Below are positions 47,427 to 59,709 of a stretch of DNA of 64,000 nucleotides, one piece after another. A program made the position numbers and the translations under genes. Under the pieces are notes generated by a model that was not told the origin of the DNA, did not search any database, and saw only the letters and a program-made list of their open reading frames with translations. The DNA is taken from positions 1 through 64,000 of the forward strand of contig QANU01043887.1 of assembly GCA_003254905.1 (NCBI GenBank), given 5' to 3'. The first letter of the stretch is position 1; every line of letters starts with the position of its first letter. Origin of the DNA: Nissolia schottii (lineage: Eukaryota > Streptophyta > Magnoliopsida > Fabales > Fabaceae).

Positions 47427-50109
47427 GAATAGTAATATATAAGATACATAATATAATAATCATAATTATATAATATTATAAAATATGTATGTATTAAGGA
47501 CGGTGGGGGGTAGCCCCTGACCGAATTCCTCTTTGTTTCTTTTCTTTGTTTTCATTTGCTTCATGTTCTTACATAGGCTTCATGTTCATTTTCTTTCTTC
47601 TTCCCCCTGACGCTGAATTCCTTTCTTCTTCCTCTACGCTTCTTCCTCACCGGACAGCTCTCCCACAGGTGGGTAACTCTAGTTCCTCACCTCTTTGATA
47701 GTGAATGATTGATTATGTGATTATGTGTGTGTGTGATTCTTTGAATATATGTTTATGTATGTTAGAAACTATGTTAGGGCTTAGGAAGATGATTCCGAAG
47801 GGTCTTGTGACCTGGACTAGATAGGATTATTATGTGTGGAATATGTGTAAAAGCTCAAGAAGGATCCATGGGAGAAAGGGGAAAGAAAGGGGAGAAAACG
47901 ATGCATTCTGTTTTCAGCCTCGCCCAGGTACCGCTGAGCGGCCCCAGGCGCCGCTGAGCGGAATGCATCCATATTTTTCAAACGTGAACTCCAGAGCGCT
48001 GAGCGGTTGGCTGTTACCGCTGAGCGGTCTAAAGCTCACCGCGGATAAGGATAAGGATGTGAAGATATTTTTGTTAAAGGATAAGGCTGAAAAGATATTT
48101 TTGAAAATGTGTCAGACCGCTGGGTGAGGGGACTCTTACCGCTGAGCGATAAGATTCCTACCGCTGAGCGGAAATGCTTTAAGCGCTGAGCGCCAGAAGC
48201 TCAGACTGCTGAGCGGACAGTAGTTTCCGCTGAGTGGCCTGAGACCAGAATGTCTTATGGAGACCATCTTGAGGCACATAGTCCAACACTCAATGTTATA
48301 ACTATGATTTGTAACTGAAATATGTGAAGTATATGCAGGATGTGAATATGTGAAGTATATGCAGTATGTGACGTAATGTGTAGCATTCCATGCATTCATG
48401 ATAAAGCAAGTTTAGAGGATTAGAAGTAATTATGAGATAAGTAAAGATTATGAATTGAACCATAGGGAACAAGTCATGACATGTTGCAAGTACAGAAAAG
48501 AAAGAGATGTTGAAATACTGCTGAAAAATGCTGAAAATGTTGAATGAAAATAAATGCTGAAAAGGCCGTGATCACGAGATGCTAAATAATGATCCCACTT
48601 TAGGAGGTCAGAGAGGCATCCTGAATGTGGAAGCCCGCCACAGGTGGTGTCGATATGGCATACTTAGAGGTGTGCAGTTACCACGCCTAGCACTGTCGAA
48701 AGGGGGTAGGCTAAGGTGGGGGTACAATATCCGCCCACTGCCGAGGGGTCAAGAGAGGGCTCGCGGCAGGTGGAAGCCCACCGCATGGGTCAAGAGAGGG
48801 CCACCTGGAGGTGCGAGGTTATTCCGTCATAGTATTGTCAAAAGAGGGCACTACTATGGTGAGGATAACATATATTCCAAAAACCATGTTCATTCTGATG
48901 ATTTTGTTATGCATGAGTATATGTAATGTATGATTCTGCATTCTGTTATGTAATTACCGTCAAGAGAACACTCGAGACGGCTATGTATGTAAACGTAATG
49001 TTAATAAGCACGAGAACGTAGTAAGCAAGAGTAGTTCCCCTATCACCTAGTAACGCAGATAAAGCCGTTCAGAACTTAGGCCAGATAATAATCAGTAGGA
49101 TGTTCATATGTATGCACACTTAGAAATTTCTGAGCGGCCTGAAGTCCGACCTAATGAAACGCAAGATACAGGTGCTAGAGTTATTTCCACTGAGAACCTA
49201 CCGTTCTCACCCCCACTGCCCTATTACTTCAGGAACAGGTGATGACTCATACTACGAGGATGAGGCCGAATCGGCCGAGGAGCTATGAGGCGATCAGAAC
49301 CAGACAGGGACACCAAAAACAACAGTAGTTAGTACTTTGTTAGGGGTAAACTGGGAAGTGCTACAGTTAGCCCTTGTATTTTAATATTATGTGTGGTATA
49401 TATTGATCATGTTACTTGTATATTATTTATTATAATAACTACATGACTGTTCTGATGGACCAGATGGGTGTATATTGTATGCTTTATTATTATTAGACAG
49501 TTACCGCTTGTTATATTTGTTCTTTCCAACGCATGACTCTATTTTATTAAATAAATCGAGGCAAAGGAAAAGTTTCAAAATTGGTCCCTATTTTCTTAAT
49601 CAACTATTTTTCAAAAGATAACAATGGACTAATGTATTCCCACCAAGTAGAAAACAATCTAGTGAGCATTGTTTACTACGTACGGGTAAACAGTCAGTTA
49701 GGGTGTTTCACCCCACACGGTCCACAAATGTAGTTTGGTTTAAACCGATTAAGTTTTTTGAGTGAAATTTTAGTGTGGTTTTGAATTGTTTTTAAAGTCA
49801 TCTCTGGCCGTTAAGTTGGCGTAATTGCACAGAAGGTTGACATCACTACTTAAGAGTGCTTACATTTCTTTGCAACTGACGCGTAATCTGTATGACCCCT
49901 AGAGTTATGTCCTGATAACTAAGGTCTAAGGGTGTTGAGTTTTTGTTGTCATTTTACTTTCGCATTGCTTTACTAGATCATACTTTGTAACAAACTTTGC
50001 TCTTTTCTCATTGAAGAATTTTGATCCAGTGGTACCTCCCTAATAAACAAATTTTTAAGGTGACATCATTTTGAGTGTTAATATATCTTCTAAATGATCA
50101 ACCTATAAA

Positions 50110-50215
50110 TCCTCTTGATTCAAAATTTCATACATAACACAACATCAAGAGATTATTCGATAAATTTGAATGAAATTTTGAATTGAGAGGATTTGTAGGC
50201 ACACCAATTAAGAGG
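50110..50215. repeat. Small inverted repeat (MITE-like)
   Basis: 'aaatcctcttgattcaaaat' at about 50107-50126 pairs with 'attttgaattgagaggattt' near 50175-50194. The ends resemble those of the hairpin at 50982-51136 (CTC-TTGA...TGAGAGGATT), suggesting related elements. Confidence 0.55.
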
Positions 50216-50981
50216 ATTTGTCGTTCCTCCATCATTTAAACTTTGTTCCTTCAAGACTTGAGAATCTCTAGCGATGACCTAGGGAGAGGAAATGACATAT
50301 TAACAACTTTCAAAGAAAGAAAAACCAATGTTACTACTTACATATATTCTAAGTTTCTAACTAGTAAATGAAACAAACCAACAAAAAAAAAAGGGTCCAA
50401 TCTATAACTTAACAATGGGCTGAGTACAAGAGACAGGCACAACTATCACAATGCCTATCCACAAACTTAGCCAGAGACAATAAATTTTTCCGCATTAATT
50501 TTGAATGCAAGTGGATTTTACAGCTTACAAACAAAACACTTGCCACACCTTTATTGTTGCACTAAAATGAGAGAGAGATTTGCAATGGCCAAATCTCCCA
50601 CATTTTCCAGCATGAACAACAGTAGCATCAATGTGGCTTGCATGAGTTCCCTGCACATTGGAAAATTCTTGCAAACCACTATGTGCTGCAACTATGGAAG
50701 CAAAACTATCCTCCTTACCCACCCTTCAAGGAAAAAAAACAAAGCAATCAATGGAGCTGCAGCAAACCTGAAATACAGACCCTCAGTAAGGAAAGAGCTC
50801 AGCAATTAAACTAAAATCACATTTGTCTTTTCTTTTTCTTATTTTGAGCAATGCTACGCTGCCAAAAAAAAAACTGACAGAATACACGGTTGATAATTTG
50901 ATTTAATAGAATAGTATGGTTTACTTACCTACCCATCTAAGGATAAATAAGCATTCCGCACCATAAACACAAGGGAATATA

Positions 50982-51136
50982 TCATCTCAATTGGATTTCT
51001 TATCACCCGAAGTCATGTGTGATCTCTCACCATTAATTTCTTTGTTGCTTACGTCATATATGGGTCTCACCTCATAAATTAATGGTGAGAGATTGCACAT
51101 GACTTCACATGACAAGAATTTCAGTTGAGAGGATTC
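50982..51136. mobile_element. MITE-like hairpin downstream of the S-acyltransferase gene
   Basis: The two arms pair over about 50 bp with a few mismatches. The inner part AGTCATGTGTGATCTCTCAC pairs with GTGAGAGATTGCACATGACT. The loop is about 45 bp. If the S-acyltransferase 3' UTR reaches this far, its transcript would carry a strong stem-loop. No target duplication was resolved. Confidence 0.65.
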
Positions 51137-51416
51137 ATTCTCTTCCGACAAATATTCTGACTTTTTAACATTTTCTTTTTCGTCTTTTTGTTTGGTTAGC
51201 AGTACTTTGCGGATACTCAACATGAATTTATTTTAATCATAATTGAGTGTGATATGTAGAGCTATGTTACTTTAGCAATTTTCAATAGCAATGATCAAAC
51301 TTAAGCAACATGTCCTTGAAAGCTAATACCCAAATTTGAAAAAAAAAAAAAAAAAGGATGAAAAGTGAGAAGAAAACCTCTATACATGAATATGCAAAAT
51401 CTGGCATTGTGGCTTA

Positions 51417-54400
51417 TCATGAGTTATTCCTATCATCAGTTTCTTTAATTGCGTTTCTTTGGGCAGATTCTCTGACTTCTAATCCAGCAAGCGAGCTTTG
51501 CATCCACTCTTCTGTTCCATCTTCACTGCTTTGGAAATTTAAAACCGTAGCAACAGATGTCCGTGCATCTTCCTCAACGCTGTAGAATGGATCGAAAGAA
51601 GGCTGCCCCTCCCCATCTGCAAACTTCATGTCATCCTCAAAGTTATCAAAATCGAAATTTCGCAAGAGCTCAGGAATCGGAATACCATCGTCTTCCGCAC
51701 GCATAGATCCCGTTTCAATGTCAATTTTCTCCTTCGGGGTCAGCATTCCTTCCATGACATTTGGAGTCAAAGTATCAACCATCATATGTTCATCCTCTGC
51801 CACAAATGCTCGAAAGTTATTCTTTGAAGTGGGAATATTGGAACAAAGTGTTTCTTTAATATTTCTCATCGATCCCCTGTTGTATGGATTTCCCTTCTTA
51901 TCATATTGGTATCGGAAGTTCTCATAAGTTGTCTGCGTGACAACAAAAGTTAGAAGTATCAGTATGCATGAATTAAAAAACAGTAATCTCATATATCCAA
52001 ATAAAACTTTGTTTTCTCGGTAAAGTCAACCATGTGAGATTTTAGGTGACATCACAGGAGAAAGTGAGGAATTAACAAACCAAAAGCACACGAATTTGAA
52101 ATGAATCAAGAATAATAAGGGATGAACTTCCACATTTTGAGAAGTAAAAATAGTCACCTGATTTGTACAAAGGAGATAGAAATGGAATGCTGTGAGGCCA
52201 CCAACAAACCAGACAGCTATGAAGCAGTATACTACGATAATATCAAATACATAATCATGTGTTATTGTCGTCCAAACACCTCTCTCGGTAAGACTGATCC
52301 AAGAAAAGACGAAGACATATATGCACAAAATGGTTGATGTTGAGATAAACATGAAGAACCACCGATAGTTTCGCTGCAGTTACATCAACATGTGGGACAA
52401 GAGTTAGTTCTTTTAAGAAATACAACGAAGCATAACATTCGGATGCTGTTAAAAACAGACAACTGATATTGCTAAATCTTGTTAAATATAACTTCCTCTT
52501 TTTCTAGATGAAAACATTTCTAACCAATTAGGAGAACGTAAAGCTCAGTTGCTCAAACAGACTCAGATGATAAACAATGTCTACATTCAAATTTATTCTA
52601 TAATTCTTGTAACTAATTTTCTTCTTTTCTATCCAAAAAAAATCTTGTAACTGATTTGCAATTAGCATAAAAAAAATTTCTGTTGGATAAAGAAAGGAAT
52701 ATTATCTCCCTGAATGTTTCTAAACTTCATTTTTTGCAACAAAGTGGACTTACTATTCCAATGCACTGGCCAACCCAGGGACAGTGATGATCAAACCTCT
52801 GGACACAGTTGTTGCATATGGAACAATGAGAAGTACGAGGAGGGCGATAAAGCAAGCATGTATCACAGAACTTCACTTTCACTGTGTGGCCATTAACGAT
52901 TACATCTTTAGTTCGAGGTAGTTTCAGATGAGGGGTTGTACCACTAATCCACTCCATTGAAGGGGTAGGTATATCGAACGCCTCGTCAAATTCAGGAGGT
53001 CTTGAATTTCTAGGGACGACTCCAGGATCTCTCCCAGAAGTCATGAGAAGGAATAATAAATCCTGCACATGAGTTTCAGGACATGTCAGCTTTTACTTTA
53101 AAAATAAGAAAGGAGTTCTCATCATAAGCTATAAGGAAAAGGCACAATAAAGAAGATCAAGGACCCATCAATAATGTGCATGAAAATGAAATAATGTTAT
53201 TTACAGAGAGATCGATTAAACCTGTTAGAATATTAGGCTCCGTATTATTTTAGGGGACATCTTATGTTAGGAGTACAATAGGGTTAGGATTGTCTAGTTG
53301 TACTAGGTTGGTATTTAACTTTGAATATTAGTATAAACAATAGGTGAATTAGGTTATTGTTTTACACTATGGCGTCGCCTGATCCATGTTGTTGTAGGTT
53401 ATTGTTTTATACATCACATATTATCACACTATATCAGTCAGAGCCCTATTTACTCTCTTATTTTCTTTCTCTATTTTCCTTCTTTTCATTGCAATCTGAA
53501 TGTTACTGGTGCCCCTATTACTGAGTCATCCCAAAGAGTTTAAATCCTTACTAACCCCATTCTTCCTAATTAAATTTTAGTGTCAGCATACCATAAAGTG
53601 GGCATGTGCATTATCCATGTTGCACTACTAAAGGCCTCTTGCACGAGAAGACATGTTAGAGATACAAAACAATTCTTGAGCCTCTACCTAATAACTTAAG
53701 CTTTTAGGTTAGTTGGTCTTTCATATTCAGCAAAAGGTATTCAAGATTTGGGGAAATGGCAGATATTTTGTCGTAACTAACAGGAAGGAATACATTCATT
53801 TTTTTTCATTACAAATAATAAAGCTGATGCATACTACTTGAATGACATTGGAGTTCAGAAAACAAAGTGGATCCATGAACTTTGCAAAATTATTTTTCTT
53901 TTTTCAAATAGTCAATATTATAATATCTTACAGCCATATTGGCTTGATCATATCTTATTTATGCATTAGATGACCCCATGAATCTAGTTATACATATCGA
54001 TAATTTGGTTTTCAATTTTCTTTCTTCTCTTTTTTTTGTAGAATAAGGTGGAATGGAAGTACAAGAAATGAAAGAAAAATAAGTAGACTAAGTAGGGGAA
54101 AATGCTAGAAAAGAACGCATGGATTGAATACTGCTTTATGTAAACTCTAAAAGCTCTTACTATAAGGACAAATTGTAAAGGATATTTACCAAAACAGTGA
54201 GAACTGAACCCACAGTCAACACAGGAATCCAATGTTTATCGCCACCGACCTCCCCATGCTTGATGATTCTAAGATACATCTTTACACAAAATGCAATTGC
54301 AGGACCAGCAATTAGGAATGTTGTAAGAAACAGGGAACCTACGTCGGGACCAAAAACAAGCCTCCCACCACAGAGAAATTTCTGCACGAAAGGCCACAAG

Positions 54401-55261
54401 AAAGGCAGAATTAGTAAAGTATAAAATGGTTGTCGTCTAGCACCAAATCAAACCTAAATAATAGATAAAATGCCTATTTTCAACTCAATACAACCAAGTA
54501 AAACTTTCACATGGTAGACAACGGGTGTTTGGTTTTCCAGTAGAGCCACACAAAAATCGATTTTGGGCTTGCAAGAAGTGAGAAATTTTCACTTCTCTAG
54601 CTGGTAGGATCGATTCTTGGTTTCCAAACACGCTACAAGGTTTAAAAATCCACGGCTATTGCCAGGATTTGGCTAATAAAAATGAATAAGGCAAGTCTCC
54701 AAATTGAAGTGACACCGGTACCCATAGAGCTAGCATTATGAAAACATTAGAAAGGAAAGGAACAACAAAAATGCTAGATGAACCAGCCACTTAAAAGCAT
54801 TACTAGAAAAAGCCAACATAGCACCTACTGATTCTACTCACAATCACAACCTAGCAGGTATCATTCACACACACTGACTTTATCACAATTATGCAACAAA
54901 AAAAATCACATTCACGCTGAAACATCCTTTTTACCACTACACAACAAAAAAAGGACCCCAAATTCACTTTTTTTTTTCAATGCAAAGAAGGAATAATAAA
55001 AAAAAACCAAAATACAAAATACAAACAGATAATAAAGAGTTAGAGTTCAAAACTGAGACTAAATTGTGACCAAAACATGTAATCCACATTACAATCAAAA
55101 CCCCAGTTTTTGAAGCCACGAGAATCGAATCAGCAAATCAAAAAACAAAAACAACAGAGAAAGAAAGAACTGACATTGTTTCCCCTCCAAACTTGATAGA
55201 GCCTACGTGGCTCCATATTATGATGGGCCGCGGTGGTAGAAGGAGGAGACACCACATGCAT
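51417..55261 (-). CDS. DHHC-type protein S-acyltransferase (palmitoyltransferase)
   Basis: Five exons on the minus strand: 55261-55175, 54381-54190, 53062-52754, 52373-52158 and 51932-51417, all phase 0, giving 439 residues. The enzyme attaches palmitate to cysteines of membrane proteins. The Cys-rich domain (exon 3) contains [20 protein letters not shown] and the catalytic DHHC (184-187) in [16 protein letters not shown] (269-272) is the conserved TTxE motif. Four membrane segments are visible, two in exon 2 to early exon 3 and two in exon 4. The acidic tail after residue 290 is probably cytosolic. The first donor is a weak GTCAGT. In-frame ATGs at 55282 and 55363 would lengthen the N-terminus; 55261 was chosen because it gives the M-x-VVxPP start of plant relatives. 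Intron 2 holds a copia LTR fragment. Confidence 0.93.
53223..53445 (+). mobile_element. Copia LTR fragment in S-acyltransferase intron 2
   Basis: It starts TGTTAGAATATTAGGC, a common opening of plant copia LTRs, and runs to a PBS-like 'tatcagtcagagcc' (53432-53445, a 2-base insertion away from TATCAGAGCC). It lies opposite in orientation to the gene. No gag is recognisable and the second LTR is absent. Edges are approximate. Confidence 0.45.
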
Positions 55262-55499
55262 ATTATTTCTATTCCCAACCATGGCGGCAACACCACCCTT
55301 GCGTGCGTGTGTGTCACCACAACAATAATTTTTGGCCTCCAACCTCCACAAAACCCATACCACACCCCCAAAACCAATTCAATTCAACCCCAGAAACCAC
55401 CACAACCAATAACCCTCTCTCAAAAATCTCAGATTTCCTTCGCGGGGTCCTTTGAATCGGCCTCCAGTTGCAGTTAAAAGCGGACAATGCAGATGAGAG

Positions 55500-55900
55500 A
55501 CAGAGAGAGAAAAAGGGAAGGGGTTGAAGAGAGAGAAAACAGAGAGATGCTGTGTTGTTGTTGGGGGATCAGAGGGAATTGTTGATGATCAAGGTGCAAA
55601 TTCCGAACCCAACAACGAGGAGAATTTGTGCGGGTGGAGAAGGGATCATTGGAGGACGAGAATCTCCATGTCCCTCTTTTTTCCTAATAAAAAAATAAAA
55701 TCAAATCAAATCCCTCCAAGTTTACAATTTATTGATTTTTCCTATGTTTCTGCTTGTTTCTTTCTCGATGTCCCTGTGATGTGAATGTTGGTGGGAGGGT
55801 TTTCGTTTCTCTCTCCTCCTTTCTTTGTCTGAATCTCTCTCTCTCTCTTTCTGTTTCTCTCTTCTCTCTCTCTCTCTGTTGTGTGTGTGTCTGTCTGTCG
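55500..55900 (-). promoter_or_regulatory. S-acyltransferase 5' leader/promoter with GA and CT tracts
   Basis: Upstream of the S-acyltransferase start lie a (GA)n-rich stretch (about 55494-55550) and a (CT)n-rich tract (55833-55880). These are typical of plant core promoters and 5' leaders. No clear TATA box or start site could be chosen. The frames in the tract on both strands are low-complexity artefacts. Confidence 0.4.
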
Positions 55901-55964
55901 GAATCCAAAGTGGCTGGCAGGCAGGCAGGGCAGCTTTGGGGGTTCGTGGGCGGATCCTCCAACT

Positions 55965-57190
55965 CTTCGCGGCTTTTACGCGCCTTCCTGTTGTCCTTTC
56001 TGTTTTATTTTTATTTTATAAAAAAAAAGAGTAACAGTACAAACGTAGGTCCGTCAATTTTACATGTTTGTCATTGTTCATTTTTTAATTTAAAAAAAAA
56101 ATGATAGGGTAGTTTTTAGGTTTTATAAATGTTGGATTGATTAGTTCTTATTTTGTGTCTCAAGAAAAAATAGTTTAATTATTCGAGAGTTATAAGATAA
56201 TACTATGAATGTTCAAGAATTACTTACGGCAACCAAGACCAATCACCTTTTTTTAAATTGATGAATCAAATAAGTCACAAAGTATTAACTCAAAAGAAAC
56301 TTTGTAAACAAAAATTAAAAATTAAACTTCAAGAAATACCAAAAACTAATATTGAAAATGAGATTACTTCGATACCTTGGTTATGATATGAGATATCAAT
56401 ATCCGACATCAATTATTACCTGTTAGGTGCATTAGAAGTTATTCTTATTTTTAATTTTTTTTAAAAAAATTAATTTATTAGCCAACAATTTGATAACACA
56501 TGAAGAAAGTATTAATATTTATGAAATTGAATGAGTACTAATAAAAGAAAAACCTCTTCAAAAAAAGTCAATGTGAGTATTTTGACACAACTCAAATTCA
56601 AATATTGCATTCATTTTGTTTGGCAATACATTAATTTTAATAATTGAATTTGACCATGAATATATTCTTTAGGGGAAAGGGTTTTGTATCCCATTTTACA
56701 AGAGATTTGTCAGTTAAATCAATAAAGTGATAATGAATTTCACTGTTAAAAATTTTTACCTTATTCTTTAAAGTGAAAAAAGTGAGATTGTCACTTCATA
56801 TGATCTAAATCCATTCTTTAGGGTTCAATGTACATATTTCGTTAATCTTTCAAATTATAAATTTTGGTATTAACAATTAGTATTTAAAGTTTATTAGACT
56901 CTATAAAAATATATTAGTTCACCTAGTCAATCTTTCGTTCATGTTTCATTAGTATTTAAATTTGATTTCTAGGTTTCCCTAAATGATAGGTGATCAATAA
57001 GTATTTTTGTAGGTGTTCAATAAACTTAAAGACATATCTTAACATTGAATTGCAGTGAGCCTTCTTCTCAAAATTTTTATTAAACTCCAATGATTAAAAT
57101 AGTTTGAGTCAAGTTGATCTACTATGGGATAAAGTTCTCTCAACAATAATTTTTTTTGTCTACAAAACTCAAATATGAAACAAAAGAGAT
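55965..57190. other. AT-rich intergenic DNA
   Basis: No coding frame, RNA gene or defined element was seen. Confidence 0.6.
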
Positions 57191-57197
57191 AAATAAC

Positions 57198-58055
57198 GAC
57201 AAAACTTTATCCTACTAGGTGGGGTTGGTTACATTGATTAGATGACGTCGAGTGTTTTGTCATAGATCATACTAATATTCAAATCATTAACATCTAGATC
57301 TCTTTTTATAGCTTCACCTATTATTTTTTTAGGTCTTCTTTTACCTCTAGTTATTGCACTACCATTCATCTTATCTACTCTCCTAAAGAGGGTTTCTATA
57401 CCAACCTTCTCCACACATGCCCAAACAACTTAAGGCGAGACCATACCAACCTTCTCCTTAATGTGTTTTTTTCTTAATCTTATCTTATCTAATGTGTCTA
57501 CTCTTCCAATGTAACATCCATTTGTATGCAACACTAAGTTTATTTATTTATTTATTTCTGGCTTTTTGTTGCTCAACATTCAGTCCAAATTCTTTCACAG
57601 ATGTGTGGTAAAATTTTCTCTTGAGGATTAGCGGTACTATTTTATAACAAGGACACTTGAAATACTTATTCACTTCATCCACCCAAATTGAATCCTATGG
57701 TTTAAATTTTCCTCTATTTCTTTGTCATTTTGGATAATATATTCAAGATACTTGAATCATGTGACTTGAGACATGTTGTCATCCCCTATTGTTACCTCTA
57801 AGTTAGACTTTGTCTGTCTCTTGCTAACCTTATATTTCATATACTTTGTCTTACTTAGTGCAACCCTACTATTATAGGAAAGAATTGTTCAATATGGTTT
57901 TCTCAAACTAGTATTTATAACTTCATACATATCTTTGATTGCTTGAGTGTGGTTGAAAACTCCTTTCTTCTCCATAAACGTTCACAAAACCTCTCTTAGC
58001 ACCCTATCATATGTCTTTTTCCAAATCAACGAGGCATAAAGATTGTCGTTTACCT
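57198..58055 (-). pseudogene. RTE-type LINE reverse transcriptase remnant
   Basis: Read on the minus strand from 58055, the sequence gives SLIWKKTYDRVLREVL, a stop, then FMEKKGVFNHTQAIKDMYE. This is a decayed form of the DLEKAYDRVPREVLW...LEKKGV block in the reverse transcriptase of plant RTE LINEs. The 3' end near 57198-57270 is the family tail also seen at 41029. Many stops and frameshifts are present and no intact domain remains. Confidence 0.75.
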
Positions 58056-58079
58056 TGGGTTAAATATTATTAAAAAGCT

Positions 58080-58889
58080 AAGTCAACCCTAAAAAATGCA
58101 GTATGAGTGTGGCTCAAGTCGTCTCACGAGGAAGAAAATTTAACCAAGGACAAACATTGGGCTTTTGGTAGCAAGGATATAACAAAATTAACAATACTAA
58201 TAAGCAAATACCTACACCTGAATTCTTGTAGACTAAGGATTAATTATCATTGGGTTAAATATATGGTTCATGGAAGAGGAGGGTGTTGCTTATTAGTTAT
58301 AGATCTCCAACTAACATGTAATTCACCTAGGGAGATCATGATCGCTTTCTACCTAGAGATTAATTAGCGTACAAAACCTAATGACCACGATCACATTCCT
58401 AAATTCCTAAACCATTTTCCCCAACTACGCAACCTAATCCAATAAGATTAGAACCCAATATCCCTTAATGGCATGATGAATGTTAATTAATTAATTAAAT
58501 TTTCAACCCTAAATTCTTAGACTAGAAAGACGCATGCATGGTAGAGACTCACTAATTTAAGACACCTCAACTACAATAGTTAATCACCTAATTAGCAATT
58601 AGAGACAATAGGGAAAATAAACCATAAATTATGATTATAAACTAAGACCTCAAATAATCCTAATTCCTTGAATTTTCGCTTGTGAGGTATTATAAAACTA
58701 CTCTTCAATGAGTGGAGGACAAATATTTATACATATAAAAGTAAAAATAAAATAAGAATTAAATTTTAATGTGAACAAAAAAAGAACCCGAGTTGATTAA
58801 ACTAAAATTGCGCGTCGATTTGAGTACAAAGAAAAAGAGATTGTGCGTCAATGATAGTGCTCCAAAATTCTGAACCCTAGCTAAGAGAA
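58080..58889. other. Intergenic, no recognised gene
   Basis: An 86-codon frame at 58107-58367 shows no domain and has only AT-rich, LTR-like context. Nothing else was identified. Confidence 0.45.
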
Positions 58890-59709
58890 TAGGTATGCTT
58901 GGTAATTTTACCTGCAACCACGAATACCCACGGGTACTATCCGTGACGGGGCGGATATGGAGAAAGTTTTTTTCCCCGCGGACAATGGTCTTACTAAACA
59001 GGGCAAAGGTGGGGGTGACTTCCCCCATATCTATGGGTACCCAATATATAAATTGTCTAAATTAATTTTAATCATATAAATTAATCTTTTTTTATAACCT
59101 TAGCTAAAACCTTAGAAATATTAGTAAAGAAAAATTGATTTTAGTTGGGATGTGTTCAAAAAGTTTGAGTGTTGGATTTCTATATTCTCTTATTTGTATC
59201 ACATGTTTGTTAATTGATTAACTTGACTAGTGTAGTTACTTTTTGCAAAGTCATGTACCTACATGCTTTCATAATTTATTTTTAAGTGACAATTACATAT
59301 ACTACTATATAACTAATCTTACACAAGCTTAGTTTTTTTATTAGATGTTATTGATTATAATGTATTCTAATGAATTTAATATCATTTGGTTGAAGTTTAT
59401 AGGTTAATATTTAAGCATGTTTACCATCTTTAATGTATATATGTTGCATATTAAATCCATATATTTTAATTCAAAAAAGAAATTTGTTGCCATAAAAAAA
59501 AAATCACAAATAAAATTTTCATTATTTTAAAAAAAAAATTCATACGGTAATGGATACCCATGGATATCTATAAGTATCCATATATCTGTGGGAAAAATTA
59601 TAGATGGATATTTGTACGAATATAGGGCAGGGATGGGGGAAATTTTAATTCACGGGGCAGAGGCGGGGGACTATCACCCGCCCTTACCTCACCCCATTGT
59701 CATTCTGAA
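58890..59709. mobile_element. Probable non-autonomous DNA element with GGGTACCC-type ends
   Basis: Two GC-rich blocks (58915-59045 and 59560-59700) face each other across an AT-rich centre. Both contain GGGTA/TACCC and GGGGCGG words ('acgaatacccacgggtac' on the left; 'ggatacccatggatatc' and 'ggggcagaggcggggg' on the right). This resembles a widespread plant hAT-like repeat that reads GGGGCGG...GGGTACCC. Terminal repeats and target duplication could not be fixed. Confidence 0.4.

Larger units (their letters stand above)
45973..48535 (+). repeat. 1.3-kb direct duplication joined at a single N
   Basis: 45973-47270 (1298 bp) and 47272-48535 (1264 bp) are near-identical, both running from CAACAAAAACACGATCAAGC to AAATGCTGAA. 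The only base between them is N at 47271. They differ mainly in the (TG)n run (long at 46429-46472, short near 47725) plus scattered substitutions. Confidence 0.92.
45500..49710 (+). mobile_element. LTR-type element TGTAACA...GTTTCA with internal duplication
   Basis: It starts TGTAACATCC, ends GGGTGTTTCA, and is flanked by perfect 5-bp CCCCA (45495-45499 and 49711-49715). It shares termini and a 3' segment ('ctaccgttctcaccccca', near 49200) with the element at 15847-18523. It has no gag or pol; frames of 80-115 codons inside show no domain. At 4211 bp it is longer than its relative, mainly because of an internal duplication of about 1.3 kb. It is either a very long solo LTR or a non-autonomous retrotransposon. 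Confidence 0.78.
49716..51416. other. Intergenic region downstream of the S-acyltransferase gene
   Basis: Mostly AT-rich, with no recognised coding region. It contains two hairpin elements (50110-50215 and 50982-51136). A frame at 50501-50809 and its antisense (50722-50525) look slightly protein-like but match no family I know. Confidence 0.5.

Noticed and set aside
50501..50809. Possible small gene downstream of the S-acyltransferase gene
   Set aside because: Open on both strands, no recognisable domain, no splice or promoter context; kept only as a note in the intergenic entry.
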